Position numbers and translations under genes: made by a program. The notes beneath the pieces were generated by a model. That model worked only from the letters and a program-made list of their open reading frames with translations, did not search any database and was not told the origin of the DNA. This document shows, piece by piece, positions 45,407-57,440 of a stretch of DNA of 64,000 bases (position 1 is its first letter; every line of letters begins with the position of its first letter). Location: assembly GCA_021399435.1 (NCBI GenBank), contig JAJTUP010000048.1, positions 124,001 through 188,000 on the forward strand. Direction: 5' to 3'. The DNA comes from Diaporthe sp. PMI_573. Taxonomy: Eukaryota; Ascomycota; Sordariomycetes; Diaporthales; Diaporthaceae.

Positions 45407-46397
45407 TCAGCGCCTGAGTGGTGTCACATGTAGTTTCCCATACTTATCTCGAAAAGCATCCTGACTGTTGTGAAGTATGAGCCGGCTGGTTCCGCGGATC
45501 ATCTCGATGTCCATGCCCTTGGCCCCGTGCACCTCCTCCATTTTCCTGCCTGAACTTGCTCTTTGGCTTGCCCTCCTCGGCCCTTCGCTTCTCAAAAAAA
45601 AGACGTACGATCCATAAAATGCCAGGCTTTTACAGAGTACCCTAGGCTGGACACTGGGTTCACCAGGGCCGCACTTGGCAATGGCCCGTAAGTATGCGGC
45701 CTGTGTTACGCCATCCTTCTCGAGGAGAGTACGGATTTGTCTCCGCATTGTATCACAGGTCTCGTACACAGGCACGGCCCCTTGCTCCTCCCCCGAGAGC
45801 TCGACGTCGGCCGGGACACTGAGACGCTGACACTCAGCCTTAGTCTTGTCTGCTGTTTTGACCTTCTTGCGTGCGCTGGCTGGTAGTCTCTGTGGCAGAC
45901 CTTGGAGCTGTCGCTCCCTAAAGAAAACTCCAGCCCTTTCATACGTTCTCGACTCCCAGCCCGCCTTCGGGCCGTTGCCGCGCATGAAGGGCGATATATG
46001 CGGTTGCGCTGACTCCGATGGTGTCCTGGAACTCGCTCACTTTCTGCGCCCCAGAATCTATCCAGACCCGGATCTTGTTCCGGATGGTATCGGCGTTTGG
46101 GGATATCTCGTACAGGCGGGGGTCATCCTCGGAAACTTCTGGCCTGTTCTTAGGGAAGAGCTTGTCATTCTTAGCATCCTCCATGGCATCCGATTTCCGC
46201 TTCGGCGTGGCGGTGATGGACTCGATGAGGCAGCTGGTGTATTCTCCTTTTCTGATTCCGCAAGAAACTGCCTGACCTGGTTCCGGTCAGCTATCGTTCA
46301 GTCTTGTGAGTCCAGGACCACAAGTTGGCGGCTAAAAGTCCTACCTCGCAATGGCGTACATTTGTTCCCTTGGGTGTCGCGATTGCGAAGTCATCAT
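45407..46397 (-). pseudogene. Frameshifted DUF7726-like (helical DNA-binding type) gene
   Basis: Two related segments are visible: ADTIRNKIRVWIDSGAQKV followed by EFQDTIGVSATAYIA, and later CDTMRRQIRTLLEKDGVTQ followed by AYLRAIAK. They are tandem copies of a small helical domain common in fungal proteins (DUF7726 type). The frame breaks inside the first copy: GCCCTTCATG near 45988 carries one extra C relative to the expected YIAFMRGNGPK. Near 45595 an eight-A run shifts the frame away from FEKRRAEEGKPKSKF, and a CAGG duplication-like insertion near 45558 brings it back to KMEEVHGAKGMDIE. A further break is likely near 46215. Either a pseudogene or a locus with several assembly indels. The probable first exon starts at ATG 46397. 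Confidence 0.5.
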
Positions 46398-47266
46398 CAC
46401 GGGAGTCGTTCGGGCATAAGTATGACTGAAATAGGTACAGACCCGGGCAAGAGAATCACAGGCGGAAGTAGACTTATGCTCCGTCAGTCGACTACCTCTT
46501 CAATTCATACAATGCGCAAGGATTCCGAAGTTATCCTGGTTTGAGAGAATATGGTTAGCTGAGTTAGCCGTTAACTATTCACCCCCCAGAAATGCTGTCC
46601 AGTGTACCTTTGAGAAAACAGTGAAACTGCTCCAAAATAATTGACGATCTATAGACGAACAGCCAAATCATAAGGAGAGTTACTGCTTACTAGTGCATTG
46701 TATATGCGTCCACAGTCTGTCGATCAATTTCTTGATGCAGGCCCCCAAACAAACAACGCGGCACGCATTGTTCATTTTATTTCTGAAATACTTGAGACGT
46801 CCAAACTCGCTCATCCGAGCTAAAAGTTTGTGACGTTTCTAATTTATTGATCGGGCTCAGCCTTATGGACCAACATGGCCAAATATTGGAGTACTAGTAT
46901 CAACACAGAGGTAGGTGACTACGTCATAGTACTGCGCACTGGAGCAAGTAGACAAGCATATCGCGATTTCTATTTTGTGCCACTATCGGGATCGAATTGG
47001 GCATACTAAGTATACGCAACGCTTCCGCACACGCCGAGTTAGAACATATTTGTCTGAACATGGGAAAGACGAAATTCTGCATTTCCTGCCATTACAACAT
47101 GGGGCTGAAACTTTGTTGCACACACATATCCACAGAAAAGAAGAAATCCTTAGGTAATTCCGCAAGCCTTGACCTAGGTCGGCTTTGCCTTGTCAATGAC
47201 ACTTCGTTGATAGGAAAAGCAGTATCCCGGTGCCTGAGTATCCAGCTGCTGCCTATGCACTGACAT
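46398..47266. other. Intergenic region
   Basis: About 870 nt, moderately AT-rich, with only short ORFs of no recognisable type. Confidence 0.45.
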
Positions 47267-47806
47267 TCAAGAAGGCCCAACGCAGGAGCCTCCTACGTTC
47301 TGAAAATACACCAAACTGTTAAACTCCGTATTGATTTCCTTGAGCTTCCACTGCCTATCATCCTGGTGGCAAGTGAACGCCAGGATCGCTACTCCGGCCA
47401 CCGCCTTCCCTGCTCCAAACGTCTGCGTGTACCGAATGACCACTGTGTCGCGTGTAACAGCGTATGTACCAGTGACCAGAACGGGAATCTTTGGCTGGGT
47501 TTCCTGACTGGCCATGAAGGCTTGCTTCGAGGGGAAGGTAACAGATCCCAGAGGAATACCGGCCAAGACGTTGATGCTGTCAGAGATGTCCTTGAAGTCC
47601 TCGAAGAGAAAGGATTGAGCTAAAGCCTCAGAGTAGTTCCCAACCACCTGAGCGTAGCTGTCGACGAGGGCAGCCACGGTCTTGGGATTGTGCTCTAGGG
47701 CCTTGGAGCAGGACAAGAGGCCGCCTGGCAATGGAGATGAGCGCCCATGCCCCAAGCTCGAGGCATAGGTGGTGAAAATGAAGAGAAAGACGGAAGAGAA
47801 CCGCAT
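47267..47806 (-). CDS. Secreted NTF2-like protein
   Basis: 179 aa in one exon from the ATG at 47806. An upstream in-frame ATG at 47878 would add 24 residues, but the inner start places a clean signal peptide (MRFSSVFLFIFTTYASSLG) at the N-terminus. The mature part has the pattern of fungal secreted NTF2-like domains: two or three cysteines (LLSCSKAL, AFTCHQDD, GGSCVG), a helix-rich start (VAALVDSYAQVVGNYSEALA), then strands ending TFGAGKAVAGVAILAFT and QWKLKEINTEFNSLVYF. The function is unknown; the fold often binds small hydrophobic ligands. No introns and no clustering with related genes. Confidence 0.65.
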   Translation of the reverse strand: MRFSSVFLFIFTTYASSLGHGRSSPLPGGLLSCSKALEHNPKTVAALVDSYAQVVGNYSEALAQSFLFEDFKDISDSINVLAGIPLGSVTFPSKQAFMASQETQPKIPVLVTGTYAVTRDTVVIRYTQTFGAGKAVAGVAILAFTCHQDDRQWKLKEINTEFNSLVYFQNVGGSCVGPS

Positions 47807-50642
47807 ATTGAGTGACTGCGTGTCTTCGAGCATCGGGAAGTCAGCCAGTTTTAGAAATAGGACAAGTTCTGCAACCATTGTTATACAATAATAGTAGTAC
47901 TCACGGGTGGGCAGTGGGCTTTACAAGTCTTTAAGTTCGCGAATAATTGGCATAAAGAAAAAGTTGATGGGACGGAATCGAAGCGGGCAGTAACCTGTGT
48001 TGATCCGATTGAGCGATCTCCATGATCGATATACTCAAAGGAAGGAGGTATTTATACACGGCGGCTCTCATAACATTGCAGATGATGACTGCTTACTCTG
48101 CCAATATCCAGACTATCGATTCGAGTATTCCCAAAAAGGGACTGGCGAGATCGATTTGATTGTAGTAAGACGCCAGCGCTCGTCGGGACCGATAATTGAT
48201 GGCAAAGAACACGCCCACGCCCACCCCCAGCCCTGAGACGTGCAAGCCGCCCCCCGCCCCCCGCGGGGAGAAGAAAGGCTACCTAGACGACCGGGAGATC
48301 GGACCCGAGGAGCCAGAGGGGCGACCTGTAGGAATTGTGACTGCAGAATGTGGCTGCATGCTGCATATACCCTTATCCGCCCGTGTTGACGTGTTGACGA
48401 GCGAGGGAATAGAGTTACTGAACATTCAGTCATGGTATGGGATGGGAGTGTGGACGGTTTGTTGGGGGGGGGGGGCCAAAACAGCAGCAATGCCAGATTG
48501 GATGCTCGAAATCGTCAAAATCGGCTTGACAGTTATGTGCCAGTATCGTGAGAACGCAAATCTGACTACGACCCAGACAAGCGAGCTGGGAGCGGCCCGC
48601 GTAGATTCAACCACTGAACAAGCCCATTACAGCCGAGCGCTCCGAAGATGGCGAGCACACGTGTGGCTGCGAGGAGATCTGCTGCATGTCTCTGGCTGAG
48701 ACAGGGCCACCCGTCCGGAGTCTCAGACCAGCGGTAAGGCTGTCGACTTCCACCTGGGCACGTCTAGGCATCTCTCAGGCACGGGTGGAAGCGACCGGTT
48801 TTTACCAAAGACCAGCCCGACATTGTATGGATGACGAGTCGAGTCGGGTCGTTTTTATTCGAGGCGAGGTACGGCGCTCGCTCATTGTCCCGAGAGGGCG
48901 TCAGGGGTCAGCGTCGCAGGTAGCACAGATCGAAGCAGTACGACCTGCCCAGGCAGGCGGGCAAGTACGAATGGCGCGGCAGCCGCTCGCGCTCATGACA
49001 AAACCGAATCACCTTGGCTGAGGACTCCCCCTTTCCCCGGCAAGGGCAGACGCAGACAGATGATAGAGAGAGGGGGGAGGGGTGATGCAGGATTGCTATG
49101 TGGTCCGCATGAGAAAGGTTAGCAGATAGACTGACTACCCGGGGACTTGGGTCGGGAAGAACCGAGGGAGATGCTCTGGAAGCATGGAGGTATCCTTGGT
49201 GACAACATGGATTGGGGGGATGAGCGCTGCACAGGGTGGAGGCATTATTTTCTGGGGACAGAGATCAATGGAAGGAAGTTCCGATATTGTGTCTGGCAGA
49301 TACGAGTAGAAGCCGAATAGAAATAGACACATGGCGTCGATCTCTTGCCTTTTGATTTCCATTCACCCATCTGTCTATCCCTCCTGCCCGAGCGAGCATT
49401 CAAATCGAGCGTGTGTACTAGAGGTGCAAGCGAGATTGGCGACGATCATCATGGAGCGGGTAGCCCAGCGGAGGAGGAGGTATTTCGTCCAATATGGTTG
49501 TACCGCCCTGCGTGCACACGGCGGGCCGATACCTCGCGATACCCTCACGTTCCCCTCCTTTCACGGCGGGGGAGGTGGTGCCGGCTAGATCCAGACTGGC
49601 TAGACTGGGAGCGGCAGATAAGGTTGTCGGCCAATAGCAGGCTGCATTGGCAGATTGGCTGGCAGCATCCGCAAAGGAGAAACGATGTGCAGGGGTGCCC
49701 AGGACCGGCGGAAACGGTTCCTGCATTGGCGTTACCCCTGGGGAAAATGGAATATAGAAAAGGAAATGGAAAGAGTAACACTCCACGCCCGAGCCCAATC
49801 CCAAAGCAGCACGGGGAGACCCTCATCTCAATCTCAGTCGTCAATGACCGACCATGGGACCAATCCCCAGTGAAACGTACCTGCAGCACGGCACCCATTG
49901 GGCCACGCCGTCTTGCCGGCCCCCTTTTCCCTGGCTCGCGGTGGCCTCCCGAGATCCACGGTGAATCTCCGTCCTCGACACTCCATTCCCTGGCTTGAAC
50001 CTCGCTACCTGGGGAGATCGACTGGACATCCTGCAGTCTACTTACTGCTATTGTACCTCTGCCGCATTCTGCGAAATGCTGGTGGCAAAGCCCTCCATTC
50101 AACCGGCAGCACACAATTACATTCATTTGCTTGGCTCGTCTCGTCCCATTTCCATCCCGTCCCCATCCGTCCCTTTTCACTTCGTCCCTCCCTTGCCCTC
50201 TCTCTGACCACTGACCTCGAGCCAACGTTCACATTCCCATTTCTTCTCGAGACATCCACGCCTCTCCTGCCTACGCCGCTTCGCCGTGGCCGCCTCCATA
50301 TCTTGTTCACGTAGACCAGGGAGCCGTACCTCATCTGCTGTTGATTTGGTCGCCAAGAAGCTTCTGGCGCCTCTCTTCGTGTGTACGTATCGTACTATTC
50401 CTGTCCTGCACGCTGTCTCGCTCCCCTCTCCACGTACCTAGACACCTTTGCCTCCTTCGCACTGGAAGCTGTGTGACTTGCTGGGACATATATTCACCCC
50501 CGTCGACACACAACGTGAGCCAGCCCCGGGCGAGACTAACACAGTATAGTCGTCGCCGAGACATAAGACCAGGCACTGGGCCCTTCTGGTCGGCTGTCAC
50601 CCATTTTCCCGGACATTCAAGCAGGCCAACCCAGCCAACACG
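47807..50642. other. Intergenic region upstream of two divergent genes
   Basis: About 2.8 kb with low-complexity tracts, including a 12-base G run at about 48464-48475 and CT-rich stretches before 50642. ORFs up to about 225 codons occur in both strands but show no domain or splice logic. Confidence 0.45.
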
Positions 50643-51987
50643 ATGCCGTTGCCACGCTCCTTTCTACTGCCCGCGGCTGTGCTGCTGGGCGCTGCCCAAT
50701 TTGCTTTGGGACAGACAACGACAAAGTGCAATCCCCTGAACAGCACCTGCGAACCAGACCCTGCTTTCGGGACAGACTTTAATTTCGTGTTCAATGCCAC
50801 TCCGAACGACGCGGCCTGGGAGAACCACGTTGGCAAGGTCACATACGGTGATGAGGGCGCCGAGTTCACCATCAACAAGCAAGGAGACTCGCCCACCATC
50901 CGCTCCAAGTTCTACATCTTCTTTGGTCGCGTCGAAGTATGGTGGAAGGTGGCGCCCGGCCAGGGCGTCATCTCGTCGTTGATGCTGTTGTCTGACGACC
51001 TGGACGAGGTCGATTGGGAGTTTCTGGGCGGCGACGGCAAGCACGTCGAAACCAACTACTTCGGCAAGGGTGTGGGCAACTACACGTGGATGAGCGAGTA
51101 TGAGGTCCAGGGTGGCACAACCAACGACTACCACAACTACACCATCGACTGGACCAAAGAAGCTCTCGACTGGCATATCGACGGCGAACACGTCCGCCAC
51201 CTTACCATCGAGGAGGCCAACAACACCTGGAGCTTCCCTCAGTCCCCCATGAGAGTATCTCTCGGAATCTGGGCTGGTGGCGACCCTACGATGCCCAAGG
51301 GCACGATCGAGTGGGCAGGTGGTGAGACAGACTACACCAACACTCCTTACACCATGTATGTCAAGAGCTGCCGCGTTACCGACTACGGCCGCGGCACTGC
51401 ATACAAATACACCGACATGTCAGGAACCTGGGAGAGCATCGAGGAGGTCGAGTGAGTTTCAAAGCATCATTTGTGTATGCCCACCGTTTCCCTGCCTCTG
51501 ACTGACCAATGCCCCTGCGCCCGTTGCCAGATCCGAGAAGAACTCAACCGCTGCCGACGCCGTTTACGCTGAACCCGAGAAGAGCGTCTCGGAGAAATTC
51601 AACGAGCTCCCCACTGGTGCCAAGAGCGCCGTCTTTGCCTGCAGTGCCGCTGCTGCCGTCGGTCTGGCGGTTGCCGCGGGCTTCTACTGTTTCCGCCAGC
51701 GTAAGAGGGGCCAGCACGAGGCACAGATGGCCGTCGCGAGGGCTGAGGAGGAGCGTGTGGAGCTGGAGCGGTACAAGGCAGCCGGAGTCAACCCCGACGG
51801 CTTCACCGACGTGGCTCCGACCCCCAATGAGAAGTTCGGTGCGGCCGCTGCATCCAGACCGCTGCTGAACAACGGCGGCTCACCCCCGGGTACCCCACAC
51901 GACGGACAGGACCCGTACAGAGATGGCTTCTCGCCCCTGGGCTCGGGCAACGGCGGCTTCTCCTCGAACCACAATGGGTTTCGGTAG
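50643..51987 (+). CDS. Crh-type GH16 cell-wall transglycosylase with C-terminal membrane helix
   Basis: Exons 50643-51451 and 51531-51987 give 421 aa. A signal peptide (MPLPRSFLLPAAVLLGAAQF, ending before QTTTKC) is followed by a GH16 beta-jelly-roll domain with the catalytic motif DEVDWEFLG (nucleophile and acid/base glutamates, near residues 121-129) and FYIFFGRVEVWWKVAPGQG. Crh enzymes cross-link chitin to beta-1,6/beta-1,3-glucan in the wall. The C-terminal exon carries a helix (SAVFACSAAAAVGLAVAAGF, about residues 302-322) followed by a basic stop-transfer and a cytosolic tail of about 95 residues. It is thus a type I membrane protein, not GPI-anchored like yeast Crh1. Several N-glycosylation sites (NAT, NYT, NNT) are present. 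Confidence 0.88.
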
Positions 51988-53513
51988 ATGACAGAGCCGG
52001 GCCACACTGTGGATCATGGTGCCGGCGACGAGTCGCGGCAGCGATCTCGGGGTTTACTTCGCTCGCTCTAGGGGTCGGAGTCAAGGTTGGGTCTATACTT
52101 TTGTTTCTCTTCAATCGGCCGCATTTGTTTAATTGTTCATCTTCCTGGCCTGCCAAGTTTGCGGCCGTTCTGAAACCTCTGTTCTACCTGGACATTTTTG
52201 AGCGCATATTCCCCGACGGCCTGTCACAGTCAGCTCATATGTGATTGGCTATATGCATGGATACGACGTATATCATATACCCTTTAGTGCGAAGAGCGGA
52301 ATAGAGCAATATTTCAGTTCAGAGGTCAGTCGCTTGCAACTGTGATCTGCGAAGTCTCAGCATTTAAACCCACGGTGCGCCTGTGACTGCATCTCGCCCG
52401 GGATCACAAAGCCGAGTCGCCTCAACGGCTGTCTTGGATGAGGTGAAAGGCCATGTCGCAAACGCTCATTGGCCATGAAATGCTAGCCTCTGGCCCTGTG
52501 GACCGGGCACCTGATTCTTCACGTACTCACCGCCGCTGGTCCCAATCAATACCGTATGACAGAGGACGGGCTGGGCGGGACATCTGAAGGAAAGCCAGCC
52601 TGACATCTGTGAACACGGCCACGTTGAGAGTCCGGCCGGGGCACAATTGGATAACTCACATCCCTGGGAACGTCCCCCTGTCACGCTCCTTTGCGAAGAC
52701 CGTTTTGGAGGCAGGGTGAATTAGACATCAAATTCGATCGAATTGTAGCCGATCCAGACACCTGAAGATGGTTTAGCCAGCGTGGGGAAAATACTGCCAA
52801 TCACCACGGATCTGCTGGACGTAAAAATACCCATGTCAGCTAGGCCAGTTGTATGGGCACCGGGCAGGTTACAGTCGCCGCCTCCTTGTGCGGCCCAGGC
52901 CCGCACTGGCCCAGGTCGTCTTCAATGGCAGCGGCCTGCTACTACCTAGGTACCTAGGCAGTAAGTGACAGCAGGGCACTGGGCCGAACTTGACAGAATT
53001 AGCAAGAGCTACTGCGGCCGCTCTTCAACCGGCGGCATCTACGTACGCTCCCATGATATGTGACGGTCCGGGTAGGCATTCCTGGAAGGATGGGATAACA
53101 ACGGCCGGGGATATTAATAGGTGACCCTAACCCGGCCTCCTGGTCCTGAAACGCGCCTGAAATGTCGACCATGTTCGGCCAACGGATGGCAGCGGAAAGC
53201 CCTGCCTCTTTCGGGGGCGAGGCCCGGCAGGGGATCCACGCGCAATCAAAGGGGAGGGGCCCCACACAAAGTGGTCGTCCAAACCGCCGTTGTCGAACAC
53301 TCCTTCCCCTTGATGATCTGTGCAGATACATATAGATACGAAGTATCACACATCGCATCTGTGACACAACGCCCCCTCACCCCTTGTGCTGTGCTGCGTG
53401 CTGCAACATCCCTCCCGAGCTTCTCATAAAAATCCTGACGTGTTCTTTGGCCCCTCCCATCCGTCCCCTCAGGCCGTCAAAAGACCCTCATACCGCATCA
53501 TCCGATCTCGACA
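51988..53513. other. Intergenic region
   Basis: About 1.5 kb without a recognisable gene. A TACCTAGGTACCTAGG palindrome lies at about 52944-52960. Confidence 0.45.
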
Positions 53514-54460
53514 ATGGTAAGCCCCTTTGAGAGAGAGAGTCCTGCTGCGCAACAGGCTGGGCGGCCCACCTGGATCTATCTTTACCAAAGCACAATGGTA
53601 AATTGACGTATTGATCGGCAGGCCAAGCAACTGAGCGCCGAGGAGATCTCCATCTTCAGAGACTGCTTCAACGAATATGTACGTTCAACGTTTCCGAGCA
53701 ACAAATTGGACCCGGCATGCTATGCGTGTATTTGCAATGTGCAGAAGCTGACCGCAATCGCCGGCAGGACACAGACAAGGGTGGTAACATCACCGTCGAG
53801 GAATTTGCTCGAGTGATGCGAAAGACAAATCCAAACGTGTCGGACGAGGAAGTCTCCAAGATCATTAGCGAGGTCGACCTTGACGGCGATGGGACTATCA
53901 ACTTTGACGGTTCGTGCGCCGACCCAACCAAACTGCACCATATTGTACTAACAGCGGCCCCCCTCCCCGGGCGAGCAGAGTTCATCACAATGATGACAGG
54001 CCAGCCCTATAAGAGCCCAGAGCTGGCGGCTGCTGCCGGCGAGAGCACAGAGCCGGCGGCTGACGGTACGCAAGCGAGCATCGTGGGCAGTGTAGCAGCG
54101 TTCCGGGGCGTTAGCAACGTCTCAGCACTGCTTAAACGTCAGCGAGAGACTAATAAAATTTTCAAGGACGCGTGGCTGGAAATTGATCCTACTCTCAAGG
54201 GGTCGCTCTCCCCTGGCGAAGTAGAGCAGGTCGCTACTCAGGCCGGCCTGACTGTCACTGCTGACGATGTCGAGGGGATGATCGACCCCACAAATGGGGA
54301 GGGCAAGATCACTTGTGAGCATTCCCCAAGGTCCTTTTCTCTTCTTTTCTTGCCATTGCACAACCGAACTGCTGACACTAGGAACCTTGGGGCAGACGAG
54401 AAGTTTCTTGAGTTTGTGAAGCGGCAGGAGGTTGACGATATTGTGAGCGGATACGAGTGA
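53514..54460 (+). CDS. Calmodulin-like EF-hand protein
   Basis: Five exons, 53514-53516 (only the ATG), 53622-53678, 53768-53909, 53979-54314 and 54396-54460, give 200 aa. Two canonical calcium loops lie in the N-terminal half: DTDKGGNITVEE and DLDGDGTINFDE. The acceptor at 53767 is chosen because it creates CFNEYDTDKGGNITVEEF, a perfect helix-loop start; an upstream AG would break the frame. An Ala/Glu-rich linker follows (ELAAAAGESTEPAADG). The C-terminal half has two degenerate EF-hands (EIDPTLKGSLSPGEVEQV and DPTNGEGKITYEKFLEF) that lack some acidic ligands. This is a calcium sensor of unusual length (calmodulin is about 149 aa). A start codon alone in the first exon is a common feature of fungal calmodulin-like genes. 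Confidence 0.85.
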
Positions 54461-55165
54461 TGCTGATGCTCAATGGTCTCAACGATGTCCCTGGCTATAT
54501 ATACCTGGGTGGGGCAACCTCAGCCCATTACGTGCAGCGTGCCAAATCTATACACGTGGTCTTTGTCCCACTCCTCAGCTTTGATGTCCAACCTGTTATC
54601 TGAGCAATGTGCTCGGAAGCCTCGGCCATTGAGTCCCAGAGCTGGCAAATTCCTGCATTCATCAGGAGCTTCATTCTTTTCATTAACAGGCAAGACTAAG
54701 AGCCCCGGATGGAACCCGAACAAGTAGTAGATATTATTTCCGGCCAGGCCACGTCGGTGCCCTCATTTGTGTTTTGACGAGTTGATTCTCAAACTGGAAC
54801 AGCCAGCGGGTGCCTTCAGCCTCCTGAAATCCGTCGCAACAATCACGTGGTTGATCGCGGTTTTGCATCCAGGGCGAAAAGATGGTGGTCTATCGGGGAA
54901 CACTGGGGCACTGTTACACACGCACGGCATCGAATGTTACAGAAGGCATCTTGCGTGGCCGATGACGTCAGAGTCACTTGACATTCGCTCAGCTCGAGAC
55001 AAAGACCACAGCACGCTGTAAACACAGAGTCCGTTCTGCACTGCACAGCAACACCAAAGCCATCTCAGGAGAACACCCTAACTCATCCAAGGGAGTGATA
55101 GCCTAACGTCTGTAGACGCTATTCTCGAGTCCCGCGTCAGACACGCCCACCAGCGAGAAATCAGG
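54461..55165. other. Intergenic region
   Basis: About 700 nt; only short ORFs without supporting features. Confidence 0.45.
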
Positions 55166-55510
55166 ATGCCGTTCACCTTCTCCTTCTCAAGCTCCGCCAC
55201 CTTTGTCTCGACCAGCTCCGTCAATGGGCGGACCAGCGGTCAGGCTTACCAAAGACAATCGTACTCGACCCCACAGGGCACCGGCGTCCGGACCACTCAG
55301 CAGAGACTTAACGAGGCGCCCGTCACGCACACGAGGATGTACGACGCGCAAGGGAGAGAACTTATCGCCGATGGCAGCGGCGGCAACGGCTGCCGCCAGG
55401 ATCACGGCGGTCAGGCGTACATGCCTAGCAGGAGGGTCATCAGCATCGAAGACGTAACGGAGGAAGAAGCCGAGAAGGCTGCTCAGGAGCGGAAGCAGGA
55501 CGGTCTTTAG
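55166..55510 (+). CDS. Conserved small fungal protein of unknown function
   Basis: 114 aa in one exon. The central and C-terminal parts (GVRTTQQRLNEAPVTHTRMY with DAQGREL, then RRVISIEDVTEEEAEKAAQE) look like a conserved ascomycete hypothetical protein, with a Ser-rich, disordered N-terminus (MPFTFSFSSSATFVSTSSV). No signal peptide, membrane helix or catalytic motif. The acidic ending is probably helical. Coding is supported mainly by that recognisable pattern and by a good start context (ATCAGGATGCC). Confidence 0.6.
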   Translation: MPFTFSFSSSATFVSTSSVNGRTSGQAYQRQSYSTPQGTGVRTTQQRLNEAPVTHTRMYDAQGRELIADGSGGNGCRQDHGGQAYMPSRRVISIEDVTEEEAEKAAQERKQDGL

Positions 55511-57440
55511 GCAAATGGGCATCGGCGCCGACGACCGACAAGCATTCTTTCCGTCAGTCCTGTCTACTTTGGGAAACTATTGGAGATTTTCGAAGTATAA
55601 TTGAAGCAGTCGAAGCGTCCATGGAAGATTGTGTAACCAGCGCGACTGTCAATTCATACAGCAATCCATTGAGTAGATGATCTTGTACGGCACTCTGCAT
55701 CACATTCACCACTACAACAAGCAAATCGCACTGCTCATGAACGCCGGCATGTGGAAGACAAGTGTGTGAAAGTTCTGCCAATTTGTGTGAGAGAGACCAG
55801 TGGAAGGATTTTAGTGTGTGGCAGCTATGCAAGTACGTAACTTACTTGATGAATTGTAGAGGCTATCCAAAAAGGGCACCTTGTCCCAAATTGTGAGGCA
55901 AGTTAATGCTGTTCCTCCTCATGATCATCAACTCCAGATGTCCTCAGGGGCCCGGTTGTTAAATGACACTGCCCCTGACTGTCACAGACACGGTGTCAAA
56001 AATGCCGACAATGTCGAGACTGTGAACAACATGCATCAGTGTGTAGCGGGACGGTCTCCAGCAACCCTCCCAATCGATTTCTCCGTCTCCTAATCATCAC
56101 CCCCATGGCCGGATGCAGGCCATGACTCTGCTGGGAGTTGTGTGGAGAATTACACCGGCAAAGTGTACTTGCTTCTAGAGTCGAAACTGTACCTATGTTT
56201 CCAAAAACTATGAAGATTTCATCATGGCCGCACATGGTACGGTCGATTTCCAGTGCACTGACTTGAAATACAAAACATGAACTAGTAGCTACACCTCATA
56301 TTAACCTTGCCAGTTTCAACAAACTCCTATGTCGAGAGAAAGCTAGAGTCGACTGTAGTGCTCCCGGTTTTTTTTATTTTCTATTTTTCTTTGTGTTGTT
56401 GGTTTTTTGGGGGGGGGGGGGCGCGGAGGGGCCGTCTGCTGGAGATTTTGTAATGTTGTTTCAATCTAGAAACTAACAACCGAAGTAATACAAGAGTAAC
56501 AGATCATCCACTGCTTCTGCTACAACCATACATGGCGCTTTTCTATGCAGGGCAGACGGTGGCAATGGTCTTGTTCACATTGAAGTAAAGGCTGGGTGGG
56601 TTTGATGCCTTTAAGCTTTTCAATGGCGTCTCTATGTGACTGGGCAAGATGCTCGAAGAATCCCTCCTCGTGAGCAACGACGGTTCCTCGAATCAGCGCG
56701 GAACTTTCGACCGTCAACATTGTCCTGTGTATGGATCCTAATGCACATGTAGGCTGTCGCTGCACATTACGAAAAATTACAATTCTGGAGACCCTGGGAC
56801 GGTGCGGCCCATAACCTTTCTTGCGGTTAGCATGAGTCGAGTTGAAGTGGCGGCGCAGGTGCTGTTCCTACTGTTAGGCAGGGAGGAGGGGCCGGGGGCG
56901 GGCGAAACAGAGGCATGCTCTGTGGGGCATGGGGTAAGTGCCCAGGTGGGTATGTATGCCAGCTTGGACCCTTGGAGATGCCCGGCCGAACTCCCAAGCT
57001 GAAATGCGCTTGGTCGGGCCAAGCACTGCTCGTGTTTCAAACGCCCATCGCCACCTGTCTGGACCGTCTGGACCGGCTGGGGCGTCTGGGGCCGCACGCA
57101 CGCAACTCAGGTCAAAAGACATGTCGTCCCTACTTCTCAATCTCGAGCCTCTGGAGACACCACACCAAAGCCCGGCAAAAGACTTGGGCCAAGAACCTTC
57201 GCGAGAGTTGCGGAAGGGCAGCGCAGCGCGCAAGGTACAGAAGCACAGGTCCTGGATGACATGAGCGTGGCACCCCGCGACCTTGACCTCAAACCTCGAC
57301 TCAGACCCCAATATCGAATATCTAATACCGCCTGGAGCCTCACCTCTGTCCCGCTGCGCGAGGACCAGACCACCGACCACACACACACACCCCCCCCCCG
57401 GGCCCCTTTGGAACCTCCGTAATTGCCCAACGCCACGAGG
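55511..57440. other. Intergenic region with poly-G tract
   Basis: About 1.9 kb. A T-rich stretch and a 13-base G run lie near 56370-56421; a C run at 57391-57399 is just upstream of the beta-glucosidase start. No gene is supportable. Confidence 0.45.

Noticed and set aside
56409..56421. G runs here and near 48464 as regulatory G-quadruplexes
   Set aside because: Single homopolymers without the four-tract layout; more likely microsatellite-like slippage.
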